Positions 17,261 to 26,470 of a stretch of 64,000 nucleotides of DNA are shown here, in pieces. How positions within the stretch are numbered: position 1 is the first letter of the stretch; each line of letters starts with the position of its first letter. This DNA is from Paenibacillus nasutitermitis (GTDB lineage: Bacteria > Bacillota > Bacilli > Paenibacillales > Paenibacillaceae). Below the pieces are notes generated by a model. That model saw only the letters and a program-made list of their open reading frames with translations. It made no database searches and was not told the origin of the DNA. The stretch spans positions 186,001 to 250,000 of the forward strand of contig NZ_BMHP01000001.1 in the NCBI RefSeq assembly GCF_014641075.1. Direction: 5' to 3'. The translations under genes were made by a program, and so were the position numbers.

Positions 17261-18409
17261 TTATTCGCGGTTTCGCGAGGTCATCTGCTGCCAGACGGAG
17301 CCGGCGGCTTCTTCCCCGCGCTCAATCCGTTCCAGGGCAATCCGCGCCTGCAGGCTGACTTCAAACTCGGTGTCCGCGGCTGCTTCCTTCAGAGCTTCTA
17401 CAGCCGATTCGTCTCCCGCCTCATAGAGGAAACGGGCGGCCCGCCAGCGGACCAGCTTGTTGCGGTCGCGCAAAGCTTCTATCATCGGACCGGTAGCCGA
17501 CGGATCGCCCAGGTCCGAGAGCGTATCGCCGGCGGTGCGCCTTACGGAGGCGGAGGAGTCGCGAAGCGCCTGGAACAGCAGCGGCAAGGCCTCAGGCACA
17601 CGCAGATCGCCGAGATACACAACGGCGAGTCTGCGGATCGAGACGTTCTCGTCGGCGACCGCCTTGGCCAGCAGCGGAAGCATCGACGGCTCAGGAGCCG
17701 TGCGCGACAAGGCCTCGTAACGCACGTTCCAATCCGGTGAATCCAGACGCCCGGCGAGCTCGGCTTCGCTCAGCGGGGCAGGCCGCACCGGGGCGGCAGC
17801 CGCAGCTGCATCCCCGCCCGCCGGCCCGGCCGCGGCAGCGGCCGCCACAAGCTCGTTGAGCCGCTCCTGCGGGTACGCGGCTTCGAGCTCCTTGACGAGC
17901 TCTGCGGCAATATCCTCGGGCTCGCCATAGCGGACCCCGAGTTCCTCCAGCTTGCGCTCGCGGATCAGAGAAGCGGCGGCAGCGGCTGTGACCGCTTCTG
18001 TGAATGCCGCAGGCATGGCTGCCTTGATCTCGCGTTCGCCGAGACGTACGCGCACCTGCATGGGGATACCGCGGTACATTTGTACAGAAGCATGGGCTTC
18101 GCCGAAATGCTCCTGCTGGATCCCCGCGACGCCATCTTCCTGCTCATCCTCGGCGCTCTGGAGGATAATTCGCGCTTCCGCCAGAATGCGTTCCCAGTCG
18201 GCGCCCGGCTTGCGATCAAGAGCAATAAAGTCCGCGGTACGGAATAATCCGCGCACGCCATCTATATCCAGGAGCCTGCGCAGCTGTTCCGGCGCATCGG
18301 CAGCGTGTTCTTTCTTATAACTGAGCCGCTGTCCCTGAGGAAGTTTCTCGTCCACGTTCAGTTTCATGGAATTGGGACTTGGCGTCGGTTCAATGGATAA
18401 CAGTTTCAT
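17261..18409 (-). CDS. CvfC-like conserved virulence factor: Nfu_N plus HEAT repeats
   Basis: Cytoplasmic protein of 382 residues with the start at ATG behind GGAGGTATTGCC. The N-terminus (IEPTPSPNSMKLNVDEKLPQ, and GVRGLFRTADFIALDRKPG) is a scaffold-protein Nfu/NifU N-terminal domain over about residues 3-90. The middle has a helical region and an Ala/Gly-rich linker (EAAAAAGPAGG-like). From about residue 225 to the end there are HEAT-like repeats (RLDSPDWNVRYEALSRT, VADENVSIRRLAVVYLGDL, LRDSSASVRRTAGDTLSDLG, LRDRNKLVRWRAARFLYEAG). The arrangement is that of staphylococcal CvfC and its Bacillales orthologues, a conserved protein of unknown mechanism. The Ala-rich linker has a higher GC content than its neighbours. 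Confidence 0.85.
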   Translation of the reverse strand: MKLLSIEPTPSPNSMKLNVDEKLPQGQRLSYKKEHAADAPEQLRRLLDIDGVRGLFRTADFIALDRKPGADWERILAEARIILQSAEDEQEDGVAGIQQEHFGEAHASVQMYRGIPMQVRVRLGEREIKAAMPAAFTEAVTAAAAASLIRERKLEELGVRYGEPEDIAAELVKELEAAYPQERLNELVAAAAAAGPAGGDAAAAAAPVRPAPLSEAELAGRLDSPDWNVRYEALSRTAPEPSMLPLLAKAVADENVSIRRLAVVYLGDLRVPEALPLLFQALRDSSASVRRTAGDTLSDLGDPSATGPMIEALRDRNKLVRWRAARFLYEAGDESAVEALKEAAADTEFEVSLQARIALERIERGEEAAGSVWQQMTSRNRE

Positions 18410-18634
18410 GGCAATACCTCCATATCGGGTAAATCCTTTTGCTACAAGTGTAAACCATTCTCCGACCCATCACAAACAGCTGCGGTTACAGAAGCTAAGC
18501 CCTCCAGCGAACCGCCGCCGGATTGCCATTAAGTTTTATGCAAATCGATCGCATTATAGGTTATTATTATTTAATAGAAAACAGCGGCCGACAGCCGGTC
18601 ATGTTACCATTTAATAGGCAGGAGCAGATCATAG

Positions 18635-21346
18635 ATGTCAATTTTTGGAGGGCGCAGCATCAGATTCAAAATATTCATGGGATATCTGTTGATTGTTATA
18701 TGTCTGGCAGTATCGGTTATCCTCGTTTCAACCCGGATTTCATCCCTTCAGAATGAAATTGATTTTATTTCCAATCATGATGTGGAAGTCCATAATTTAA
18801 CCAATCAGATTGAGAAAAAATTTCTCAACATGGAAACCTCCCAGCGGGGTTATATCATCACGGGGGATGAAAGTTATCTTGCTCCGTACGAAGAAGCTGT
18901 GGATAGCTGGAAAGCCGATTACTCCCGTCTGTATGGGCTTCTCATGGATAACCGGGACCAGCAGGCTAAGCTTGAGAATCTGAAAGTGACCATGCAGAAC
19001 TGGATTGACATAGCCGGAGCCCCGACGATCGCCATGAAGAAAGAAAACAAAACCGCGGAAATTTTCGAATTTTTCAAAACCGACCTGGGCAAAGAGCAAA
19101 TGGATTCCATCCGTTCCCAGTTTGAGGACTTCCGCGTTACGGAAAAGGTGCTGACCAACAGCCGAGCAGAGCGGCTGAACGCGCAGAATAATTTTCTCAA
19201 AGTCGGCATGTACAGTCTGTTGGTCATAGTCGCCTTAATATCCATTCTTGCCGCCACGGTTATTTCGCGGGTTATTGTGAACACCATTAAGGAAGTGACC
19301 CGTTCGATCGGCGAGATCGCTTCCGGCGGTAATCTGTCGCAGAGAATTGAAATCACGACCGATGATGAAATAAGGGATCTTGCAGTCGCAACCAACACGC
19401 TGCTGGAATCGCAGGAGCGGCAGAGCTGGAAACAGGCGAAGCTGGCCGAGGTGGTCAGCATGTATCAGGGGGTTAAGGATCTCGATACGCTGGCCCAGCA
19501 GTTTATTTCCAAAATCACACCGATACTGGATGCCTCACACGGTGTCCTCTACATTCATGCCGGCAAAGGCGATCGTTACAGGCTGGTCAACAAAGCCTCA
19601 TACGCCGCGTCGGGCATAGAGATTGGAGCCAGCAGCTTCCGGTTGGGAGAAGGCCTCGTCGGACAGGCTGCAAGGGACAAACAGATGATCAGGCTGAACC
19701 ATGTGCCAGACGATTATATCAAGATAAGCTCAGGACTGGGGCACACATCCGCCGGGCAGATCCTGATTGCTCCCGTGGAGTTTGAGGGAGATGTGGTGGC
19801 CGTTGTTGAGCTGGCGGCGCTTGAGAATTTCGGGGAACTGCAGGTAAGACTGTTTCGCAAGATACTGGAAACCTTCGGCACGACAATTAACAGCGTGGAG
19901 AGCCGAATGGAGATCGAGCGCCTGCTGAAGGAATCGCAAACGATGACCGAAGAGCTGCAGGTGCAGTCCGAGGAGATGCAGACGCAGCAGGAAGAGCTGC
20001 GCGTCGCCAACGAGCATTTGGAGGAACAAAACCGTTTTGCCGAAGAGAAATCCAGCGAGCTTGAGAAAACGAAGGTCGTACTGGAAGAGCATGCCGGCAG
20101 GCTGGAGCAAAGCTCCATTTATAAATCGCAGTTTCTGGCCAATATGTCTCATGAGCTGCGGACTCCGCTCAACAGCATGCTGATTCTGTCGCAGATGCTT
20201 GCGGAGAACCGCAATGGCACGCATACGCCGGAGGAGCTGGAATATGCCCGGATTATTAACGCGGCCGGTCAGGACCTTCTTACGCTGATCAATGATATTT
20301 TGGACTTGTCCAAGGTCGAGTCCGGCAAGATGGATCTTGTAATAGAAGCCATGAATATGACGGAGCTGCCTGCTATCCTCGATCAGCAATTCTCCGGGAT
20401 CGCGGAGCAGAAAGGGCTGGAGTTTGTCATCGAGTGGGAGCCCGATGTCCCCGAGCTGTTCTATACGGATACCCAGCGAATGATGCAAATTATCAGGAAC
20501 CTGCTGTCCAATGGCTTCAAGTTCACGGAGCAGGGCTCAGTCGTATTCAAGGTTAGAAGGCTGGATGCGGTAGAGATGGGCAGATTGCTCGAAGTGGATA
20601 AGAGCAGAACCGATCATGGCTTGATGATATCCGTTGCCGATACGGGAATCGGTATTGCGCAAGACAAGCTGGCTCTTATCTTCGATGCCTTCCAGCAGGC
20701 TGATGGAACCACAAGCAGACATTACGGAGGAACAGGGTTGGGTCTGTCGATCAGCCGCGAATTTGCTGCTCTGATCGGCGGGAAAATAACGGTTGATAGC
20801 GTAGAGGGAGCAGGTAGCACCTTTACCTTGATCGTACCCTCCAAGGAGCGGGATATCGTTGAGCTGATAACCGCGCATGCGGAGATTATGGCGGCCGAGG
20901 AAAAGCAGCATCCGGTCCTTGAAGAACAAGCCGTAGGAAAGGCAGCTTCCGGGGCAGAGAGCATTGGGTTCAAGAAGAAGAAGGTTCTTGTGGTCGATGA
21001 CGATATCCGGAATGTGTTTGCTTTAACGAACGCTTTGGAAAATGAAGGGATGAAGGTGCTTTCCGCCCAGGACGGTCAAGAGTGTCTGATCATGCTGCAA
21101 AAGGAAAACGATATCGACATGGTATTGATGGATATTATGATGCCGATAATGGACGGATATGAAACAATGAAGGCTATCCGCAAAATTCCGAGACTTGCAC
21201 AGCTCCCGATAATTGCGGTTACCGCCAAAGCCATGAAGCAGGATCGGGAAAAATGTCTGGAAGCCGGTGCCTCCGATTACATTTGCAAGCCGCTGGAAAT
21301 GAACCAGCTTTTTTCTCTGATGCGGGTATGGCTGAGAAAATCCTAG
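18635..21346 (+). CDS. Hybrid sensor histidine kinase: CHASE3-HAMP-GAF-HisKA-HATPase-REC
   Basis: Membrane-bound hybrid kinase of 903 residues. Order from the N-terminus: membrane helix (about 12-32); CHASE3 extracellular domain with NMETSQRGYIITGDESYL; second helix (about 190-212); HAMP; GAF near 275-420 (DTLAQQFISKITPILDASHG, FRLGEGLVGQAARDKQMI); a long Glu/Gln coiled coil (LQVQSEEMQTQQEELRVANE); HisKA with phospho-acceptor His506 in MSHELRTPLNSML; HATPase with N, G1 and G2 boxes (NLLSNGFKFTE, VADTGIGI, GGTGLGLSI); and a C-terminal receiver with Asp833 (VLMDIMMPIMDG). No partner regulator is adjacent, so phosphotransfer to a distant Hpt or regulator is likely. The signal is unknown. The ATG follows a GGAG located at about 18620. 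Confidence 0.92.
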   Translation: MSIFGGRSIRFKIFMGYLLIVICLAVSVILVSTRISSLQNEIDFISNHDVEVHNLTNQIEKKFLNMETSQRGYIITGDESYLAPYEEAVDSWKADYSRLYGLLMDNRDQQAKLENLKVTMQNWIDIAGAPTIAMKKENKTAEIFEFFKTDLGKEQMDSIRSQFEDFRVTEKVLTNSRAERLNAQNNFLKVGMYSLLVIVALISILAATVISRVIVNTIKEVTRSIGEIASGGNLSQRIEITTDDEIRDLAVATNTLLESQERQSWKQAKLAEVVSMYQGVKDLDTLAQQFISKITPILDASHGVLYIHAGKGDRYRLVNKASYAASGIEIGASSFRLGEGLVGQAARDKQMIRLNHVPDDYIKISSGLGHTSAGQILIAPVEFEGDVVAVVELAALENFGELQVRLFRKILETFGTTINSVESRMEIERLLKESQTMTEELQVQSEEMQTQQEELRVANEHLEEQNRFAEEKSSELEKTKVVLEEHAGRLEQSSIYKSQFLANMSHELRTPLNSMLILSQMLAENRNGTHTPEELEYARIINAAGQDLLTLINDILDLSKVESGKMDLVIEAMNMTELPAILDQQFSGIAEQKGLEFVIEWEPDVPELFYTDTQRMMQIIRNLLSNGFKFTEQGSVVFKVRRLDAVEMGRLLEVDKSRTDHGLMISVADTGIGIAQDKLALIFDAFQQADGTTSRHYGGTGLGLSISREFAALIGGKITVDSVEGAGSTFTLIVPSKERDIVELITAHAEIMAAEEKQHPVLEEQAVGKAASGAESIGFKKKKVLVVDDDIRNVFALTNALENEGMKVLSAQDGQECLIMLQKENDIDMVLMDIMMPIMDGYETMKAIRKIPRLAQLPIIAVTAKAMKQDREKCLEAGASDYICKPLEMNQLFSLMRVWLRKS

Positions 21347-21416
21347 CGGACTTTCAGGTGAGGAGCGAAGCTACCCGGGGGGACGGTCCGGGGCGTGCGC
21401 CCAGCCCGATTGTTGG

Positions 21417-21449
21417 ATCCCATGCAGAGAAGTAAAGCTTGCATGGGAT
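21417..21449 (+). terminator. Hairpin after the hybrid kinase
   Basis: Ten-base perfect arms ATCCCATGCA and TGCATGGGAT. The T-tail is poor, so it may be a weak terminator or a regulatory hairpin before the ABC-F gene. Confidence 0.5.
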
Positions 21450-21517
21450 TAATACGCTCTCTTGTGCTATAATGGAGTGATGACAAAGTATTGTAGTGAA
21501 GGACGGGATCACAAACA

Positions 21518-23140
21518 ATGATTAGTACAAGCGGCATTACGCTTCGCTTCGGCAAGCGGGCGCTATTCGAAGATGTGAATATTAAATTCACGCCAGGCAA
21601 TTGTTATGGTTTGATCGGCGCCAATGGAGCGGGCAAGTCGACGTTTCTGAAGATATTATCCGGTGAAGTCGAACAATCCAGCGGTGAAGTTCATATTACG
21701 CCGGGCGAGCGGCTGGCGGTGCTCAAACAGAACCATTATGAGTACGATGAGTCCAAGGTTCTCGAAACGGTTATTATGGGCTACAAGAAGCTGTTCGAGG
21801 TTATGAAAGAAAAAGACGCCATTTACGCCAAAGCGGAATTTTCCGATGAGGACGGGATGCGTGCGGGCGAGCTGGAAGCGGAATTCGCCGATATGAATGG
21901 TTGGGAAGCGGAGTCCGAAGCGGCCAGCATGCTGAACGGGCTTGGCATACCGCCAGAGCTGCATGATAAATTAATGTCGGAGCTCTCGGGCAACGAGAAG
22001 GTGCGTGTGCTTCTTGCGCAAGCGCTGTTCGGTACGCCGAATATTCTGCTGCTGGATGAGCCTACCAACCATCTGGACATGGAATCGATTCACTGGCTTG
22101 AGGATTTCCTGAGTAAATATGAAGGTACCGTAATTGTGGTTTCCCATGATCGTCACTTTCTGAACCAGGTCTGTACGCATATCGCGGACATTGATTTCGG
22201 CAAAATCCAGCTCTATGTAGGTAACTATGATTTCTGGTACGAATCCAGCCAGCTTGCACTCTCGCTGATGCGTGACTCCAATAAGAAAAAAGAAGACAAG
22301 ATCAAGGAGCTGCAGGCATTCATTCAGCGCTTCAGCGCCAATAAATCCAAATCGAAGCAAGCGACTTCGCGTAAGAAGCTGCTCGATAAAATTTCTCTGG
22401 ACGACATCCGTCCGTCAAACCGCAAATATCCGTTTATCAACTTTAAGCCGGAGCGCGAAGCAGGCAAGCAGCTGCTGCTGACGGAAGGCTTGACGAAGGC
22501 TGTTGACGGCGTTACGCTGATCGACAACTGGACGCTGGCGGTCAACAAAGGCGACAAAATCGCGCTGGTTGGTCCAAACACACTACCTAAGACCGTCTTG
22601 TTCCAACTGCTCACAGGGGAGCTTGAGCCTGATTCGGGAACCTACCAATGGGGGATTACGACGACCCAGGCGTATTTTCCGAAAGACAATGCACCGTATT
22701 TTGACGGGGTGGAAATGAACCTTGTGGATTGGCTCCGCCAATACTCCAAGGACCAGGACGAAAGCTTTATCCGTGGTTTCCTTGGCCGCATGCTGTTCTC
22801 CGGAGATGAGGCGCTGAAGAAAGCAAGCGTGCTTTCCGGGGGCGAGAAGGTCCGCTGCATGCTTTCCAAGATGATGCTGTCGGGCTCTAATGTCCTGCTG
22901 ATGGATGAACCGACCAACCACTTGGATCTCGAATCGATTACCGCTCTCAACAATGGTCTCATAGATTTTGACGGCACACTGATCTTTACTTCACATGACC
23001 ATCAGTTCGTTCAGACGATTGCGAACCGGATTATCGAGATTACGCCAAATGGCGTTATCGACCGGATTATGTCCTATGACGAATATTTGGAGAACGATGA
23101 GGTCAAAGCGCTTCGCGAACGGATGTATCCGCCGGAGTAA
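21518..23140 (+). CDS. ABC-F family ATPase (YkpA/YbiT type)
   Basis: Soluble protein of 540 residues with two ABC nucleotide-binding domains and no membrane segments, typical of ABC-F ribosome-associated translation factors. The first domain has an intact Walker A (GLIGANGAGKST), signature LSGNEK and Walker B (ILLLDEPTNHLD). The linker is the charged helical P-site tongue region (AFIQRFSANKSKSKQATSRK). The second domain has signature LSGGEKVR and Walker B (VLLMDEPTNHLD), but its P-loop reads ALVGPNTLPKTVLF and lacks the normal GxGKS/T core. Deviant second P-loops occur in the YkpA-like branch, so this may be a family trait. Closest overall to YkpA/YbiT, not to known antibiotic-resistance ABC-F proteins. 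It ends at a strong terminator. Confidence 0.9.
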   Translation: MISTSGITLRFGKRALFEDVNIKFTPGNCYGLIGANGAGKSTFLKILSGEVEQSSGEVHITPGERLAVLKQNHYEYDESKVLETVIMGYKKLFEVMKEKDAIYAKAEFSDEDGMRAGELEAEFADMNGWEAESEAASMLNGLGIPPELHDKLMSELSGNEKVRVLLAQALFGTPNILLLDEPTNHLDMESIHWLEDFLSKYEGTVIVVSHDRHFLNQVCTHIADIDFGKIQLYVGNYDFWYESSQLALSLMRDSNKKKEDKIKELQAFIQRFSANKSKSKQATSRKKLLDKISLDDIRPSNRKYPFINFKPEREAGKQLLLTEGLTKAVDGVTLIDNWTLAVNKGDKIALVGPNTLPKTVLFQLLTGELEPDSGTYQWGITTTQAYFPKDNAPYFDGVEMNLVDWLRQYSKDQDESFIRGFLGRMLFSGDEALKKASVLSGGEKVRCMLSKMMLSGSNVLLMDEPTNHLDLESITALNNGLIDFDGTLIFTSHDHQFVQTIANRIIEITPNGVIDRIMSYDEYLENDEVKALRERMYPPE

Positions 23141-23188
23141 GCTTGGAATTCACAGCAAATCTGACCTTTAAACAGGTCTGTGTAAAAG

Positions 23189-23238
23189 CGGTTGGGCATC
23201 TCTCTGCAAGGAAGGGAGAGAGCTCAACCGTTTTTTTT
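23189..23238 (+). terminator. Rho-independent terminator after ABC-F gene
   Basis: CGGTTGGGC...TCTCTC pairs with GAGAGAGCTCAACCG and is followed by eight T. Confidence 0.9.
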
Positions 23239-23397
23239 GTGCATGCGCCGACCGTGGGGTATTTTCATGGCGAAAATAATAGGCATATGGTCCTGAATAT
23301 ATGAACTGCAGGCCTGCAAAAACCGATTGAAACCATATTTTTTGGCGAATTATGATAGAATATTAGAGAAAGTTTTACCAATTGGGGGGGGAGCGAT

Positions 23398-23922
23398 TTG
23401 AAACAGGCAGCCAGCGGCGAAGACGGCTTCACGCTGATTGAAATATTGGCGGCTATCGTCATCCTGTCCGCAGTCAGCTTGACCATGACAGGTTTTTTCA
23501 TGAATGCTCTCTCCTATGCCAAAGGAAATCAGAACAAGACGGTTATGGTGAATCTGGCACGCAATGCCTTATTTTATATGGAGAAGGAATCATTTGATCC
23601 TGTTCAGGCTTACTTCCTTAAAGACGGGCATCCCCTTATTACACCGGAAAACTGCGCAATGAATGATCAGAGCCTGTTCGATTGCAGCGTATATTCAGAA
23701 ACGGTCCGAAACACGCAAACGCTTGCCCAGGTGCTGCGCCCTGAAATCAACGGCATTGAATATCTGGTTACAATCGAATATCAGCCGCGGCTGCTCGACA
23801 GTGCCAAGCCTGAATCCCGGTATTTGCTGCCCGTCCTGGTCAAAGTGAAAAGTTCGGATAGCGGGCGGAAACGTGACATCGTCGAAGTGGAGGGGTATAT
23901 CACGGATGAGGCTATACGTTGA
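23398..23922 (+). CDS. Type IV prepilin-like protein (PilV-like minor pilin)
   Basis: Prepilin of 174 residues. The start is TTG behind a run of G ending in GGGAG. The class III leader is short, and the cleavage motif is GEDG/FTLIEILAAIVILSAV, with Glu at +5 and a hydrophobic N-terminal helix. The remainder is a mostly beta globular head with two Cys (ENCAMN, FDCSVY) that could pair. It opens a run of pilin-like genes and overlaps the next by 17 bases. Minor pilins of this kind prime pilus assembly. PilV is named for position and size, not for detailed similarity. Confidence 0.8.
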   Translation: MKQAASGEDGFTLIEILAAIVILSAVSLTMTGFFMNALSYAKGNQNKTVMVNLARNALFYMEKESFDPVQAYFLKDGHPLITPENCAMNDQSLFDCSVYSETVRNTQTLAQVLRPEINGIEYLVTIEYQPRLLDSAKPESRYLLPVLVKVKSSDSGRKRDIVEVEGYITDEAIR

Positions 23923-24445
23923 CAGGCTAAAAGCAAAATTACGGGAAGAACAGGGATTAACCTTGATTGAATTGATTGCCGTCTTAACCATTCTGTCCGT
24001 CGTGATGGGCTTGATCTATTCCACCATCACCTTCGGCTTGAATGCCTATCATAAAGTACGGATCGAGAATTCCCTTCGCGATGAAGGGGATCTCATCATG
24101 TCCTCCATTATAACGGAGCTGTATACCTTCGGCCCGGAAATCATCGAGCAGGAGCAGGGGAATACAAGCAGCATCCTGTTGAAAAGCAGGGACCAGAGCG
24201 CGCAGAACCTGGATGCTGTGGAAAAATCCGAAGCTGTAGCGATCAAAGGGGAAACGCAAAAATCCCTCTATATCGGGAATGAAGAAATTGGGATTGATTC
24301 CGATTTATCCGGCTCCGTCATTAATCTGGATTGCCAGGGTCTTGCAGCGTGCAGCAGCGGACTTATTCAAATCAAGCTGAAGCTGAAACAATCCTACGGC
24401 GGCAAGGACCATGAGCTGATGCTTGAAAGCAAATTCGGCTTTTAG
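23906..24445 (+). CDS. Type IV prepilin-like protein (PilW/PulJ-like minor pilin)
   Basis: Prepilin of 179 residues. The ATG at 23906 follows GTGGAGGGG and overlaps the end of the preceding prepilin gene. The leader is basic (RLYVDRLKAKLREEQ) and the cleavage motif is Q-G/LTLIELIAVLTILSVV. The later part carries two Cys (LDCQGLAACSS). The pair with the upstream gene suggests the minor pilin set that caps or initiates the pilus. A start further upstream is possible but would give an overlong leader. Confidence 0.8.
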   Translation: MRLYVDRLKAKLREEQGLTLIELIAVLTILSVVMGLIYSTITFGLNAYHKVRIENSLRDEGDLIMSSIITELYTFGPEIIEQEQGNTSSILLKSRDQSAQNLDAVEKSEAVAIKGETQKSLYIGNEEIGIDSDLSGSVINLDCQGLAACSSGLIQIKLKLKQSYGGKDHELMLESKFGF

Positions 24446-24526
24446 TTCTATGAGGGTATTCCGTTAAGGCGAGGCTTTATTACTACAAGATTCATCGGAG
24501 GGAAACTCCCGGGGGGAACCAAGGCG

Positions 24527-26257
24527 ATGCTACGCGAAGAAAAAGGCTCGGCCCTGCTGCTTGTTGTGTTTATGATCTTATTGTTTGCGATGCTGGGTGT
24601 TGCCGTACTTGGAGCTAGCCTTGGCGGAGCCCAGCGCTCGCAAAGAAGCGAGGATAATGTCCAGAGCCTGCATCTGGCCGAGAAGGCTGTGAATGAGGCA
24701 ATTGCCTCGATCTATACGGAATTCGATGGCGAGGCTTTTGATCCGCGGCAAAATAAATTAAGCGATCATTTGGATCTTTTTATCCAGACTTATAATGAAA
24801 AACGGAACGAAAATATGGACCCGTCCGATCTCCAGGTTGCGGATTCCGAATTGGATGCAGCCAAACGGCCTATTTACAGGGTGGACAAGCTGACGCGATC
24901 CGGCACAAATACAAAAACCGAAAATGGCTTGCGATTCGATGAATACCAGATTACCGTATCCGCCGAGGCGACGGTCAACGGGGCCAGACGCAAGCTGAAA
25001 CAGGATGTTGTGCTGGATACCTTCCCGGATTTCCTGAAGTATGCGGCAGGCTCCGAGGGCGATGTCATCTTGAATGGTTCCCCTTATATAGCGGGAGCTC
25101 TCTATGCAGGGGATGAATTGCTGATCGATGATTATGCTCCCTATATTTATAAAGGCGTGTCCCATACAGCGGCCAGCCAATATCCTTTCCTCAATGGCAG
25201 CAAGCATCTGATTAGCCGGAATGTATTGAAATACAAAGAAAATAATATGTATAAATCATTATTGAAGCCAGATACTCCGCTGCTGGAGAAGTTTAACGCA
25301 ATCGGCAGCGATATTGTCATTGAAGAGAAGAAAAAGTTCGTCTCGATCAATGTGGAGCAATCCTTCATCGACAAGCTGGTTCTCTCATCGCCTTCCTTGT
25401 CCAGCCATTATAATACGCTGCTCTTGGCAGCGAAGTCTTCCGGTCAAGAATTGAGGAGTCTGCTGGCAAGCGGTTCATATGCAAGTTCGTTCGCGGGCAG
25501 GCTGGGTCCGCCAGTCGAACCCCAGCCCTCTGATGGTTCGGATGCAGATACGATCCGCTATAATAGCGAGCTGCAGGAGCTGGAGCAGAAGCTTACGGGA
25601 CTGACACAATCCACTTTAATTAGCGGTACGGTAACATTGGGGGATACACTCCGGGAAATCAGCTTCAATCCCGGATCCAAAGCCCGTGGCGACTGGCTTA
25701 TTATTAATGGCGATCTGATCGTAGAGGATGCAGCCGATCCTGCCAGAATCAATGCCAATATTCTCGTTACAGGCGATATCGTGCTAAGAGGGAAAATTAA
25801 CATCGATGCGACCATTTTCTCGTTAGGAAATACAGAGGTGATGGATGCGTCGATCCGGGGGCTGGCCGATAAACAGATGGTGTTAATTTCCAAAGGGGAA
25901 ATTAATATCTACCGGGTGGATTCATTTGAACCATTAGGCGGGAATGAAAAATCGCTGGACGCATTCTTTTATACCGATGGGCGAGCCGAACTGTATGGTG
26001 TCGGTTCGACCTTCCAGCTCAGCGGCGGTTTTTTTGCCCGGATGCAGCTGACGATTAATGCGGTACAGGGTGATACGAAACCCGATCCAACCGGTTCTAC
26101 GCTTCAATTTGATAATCAGTCGAGCAGCATGGCTTCGGCTCAGACGAATTCCAGATTTCAAATCCAGTACAACCCGAAGGTCTTTTCCGACCAGAATGTG
26201 GGTCTGCCCCGTGTGAACAAGATCAGGGTGACGACCGGAAAGAAATGGCTGGAATAA
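24527..26257 (+). CDS. Large PilX-like pilus-associated protein
   Basis: Protein of 576 residues. A basic N-terminus (LREEKGSALLLVVFMILLF) resembles PilX N-terminal regions: a single membrane helix with Gly before it, but without the canonical FTLIE site. A helical segment with LAEKAVNEAIASIYTEF follows, as in PilX/PilY-linked proteins. The second half contains repeating beta-like stretches (SGTVTLGDTL, WLIINGDLIVED, ANILVTGDIVLRGKINIDATIF) similar to polymer-forming (bactofilin-like) solenoids. Together with the two prepilin genes just upstream it forms the minor-pilin part of the locus, possibly a tip subunit. The start is ATG behind a G-rich site. A compact terminator follows. The PilX name rests on architecture only. 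Confidence 0.65.
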   Translation: MLREEKGSALLLVVFMILLFAMLGVAVLGASLGGAQRSQRSEDNVQSLHLAEKAVNEAIASIYTEFDGEAFDPRQNKLSDHLDLFIQTYNEKRNENMDPSDLQVADSELDAAKRPIYRVDKLTRSGTNTKTENGLRFDEYQITVSAEATVNGARRKLKQDVVLDTFPDFLKYAAGSEGDVILNGSPYIAGALYAGDELLIDDYAPYIYKGVSHTAASQYPFLNGSKHLISRNVLKYKENNMYKSLLKPDTPLLEKFNAIGSDIVIEEKKKFVSINVEQSFIDKLVLSSPSLSSHYNTLLLAAKSSGQELRSLLASGSYASSFAGRLGPPVEPQPSDGSDADTIRYNSELQELEQKLTGLTQSTLISGTVTLGDTLREISFNPGSKARGDWLIINGDLIVEDAADPARINANILVTGDIVLRGKINIDATIFSLGNTEVMDASIRGLADKQMVLISKGEINIYRVDSFEPLGGNEKSLDAFFYTDGRAELYGVGSTFQLSGGFFARMQLTINAVQGDTKPDPTGSTLQFDNQSSSMASAQTNSRFQIQYNPKVFSDQNVGLPRVNKIRVTTGKKWLE

Positions 26258-26321
26258 GCCGAGCCTGCCCCAATACCCGATGGATAGGGTATGAGCTTTA
26301 TGATGCACGGCTATTTTTGAG

Positions 26322-26345
26322 AGACGCTGCGAAGCGTCTTTTTTT
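26322..26345 (+). terminator. Terminator after the PilX-like gene
   Basis: Compact stem AGACGCT/AGCGTCT with a short loop, followed by seven T. Confidence 0.9.
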
Positions 26346-26470
26346 GCTCTTTTCTAAAATATGAAATTATCTCTACATTTTATTTTCAGTAATGAACTAA
26401 AGAGCAGGATAAATTAGCAACATCGTCGAAAATTGTAAAGCCAATATTTCCAAAATAAGGGGACGAGAGT

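Noticed and set aside
18635-21346. Phytochrome-type light sensor
   Set aside because: The GAF domain has no chromophore-binding Cys or phytochrome motifs; CHASE3 plus GAF fits a general sensor.
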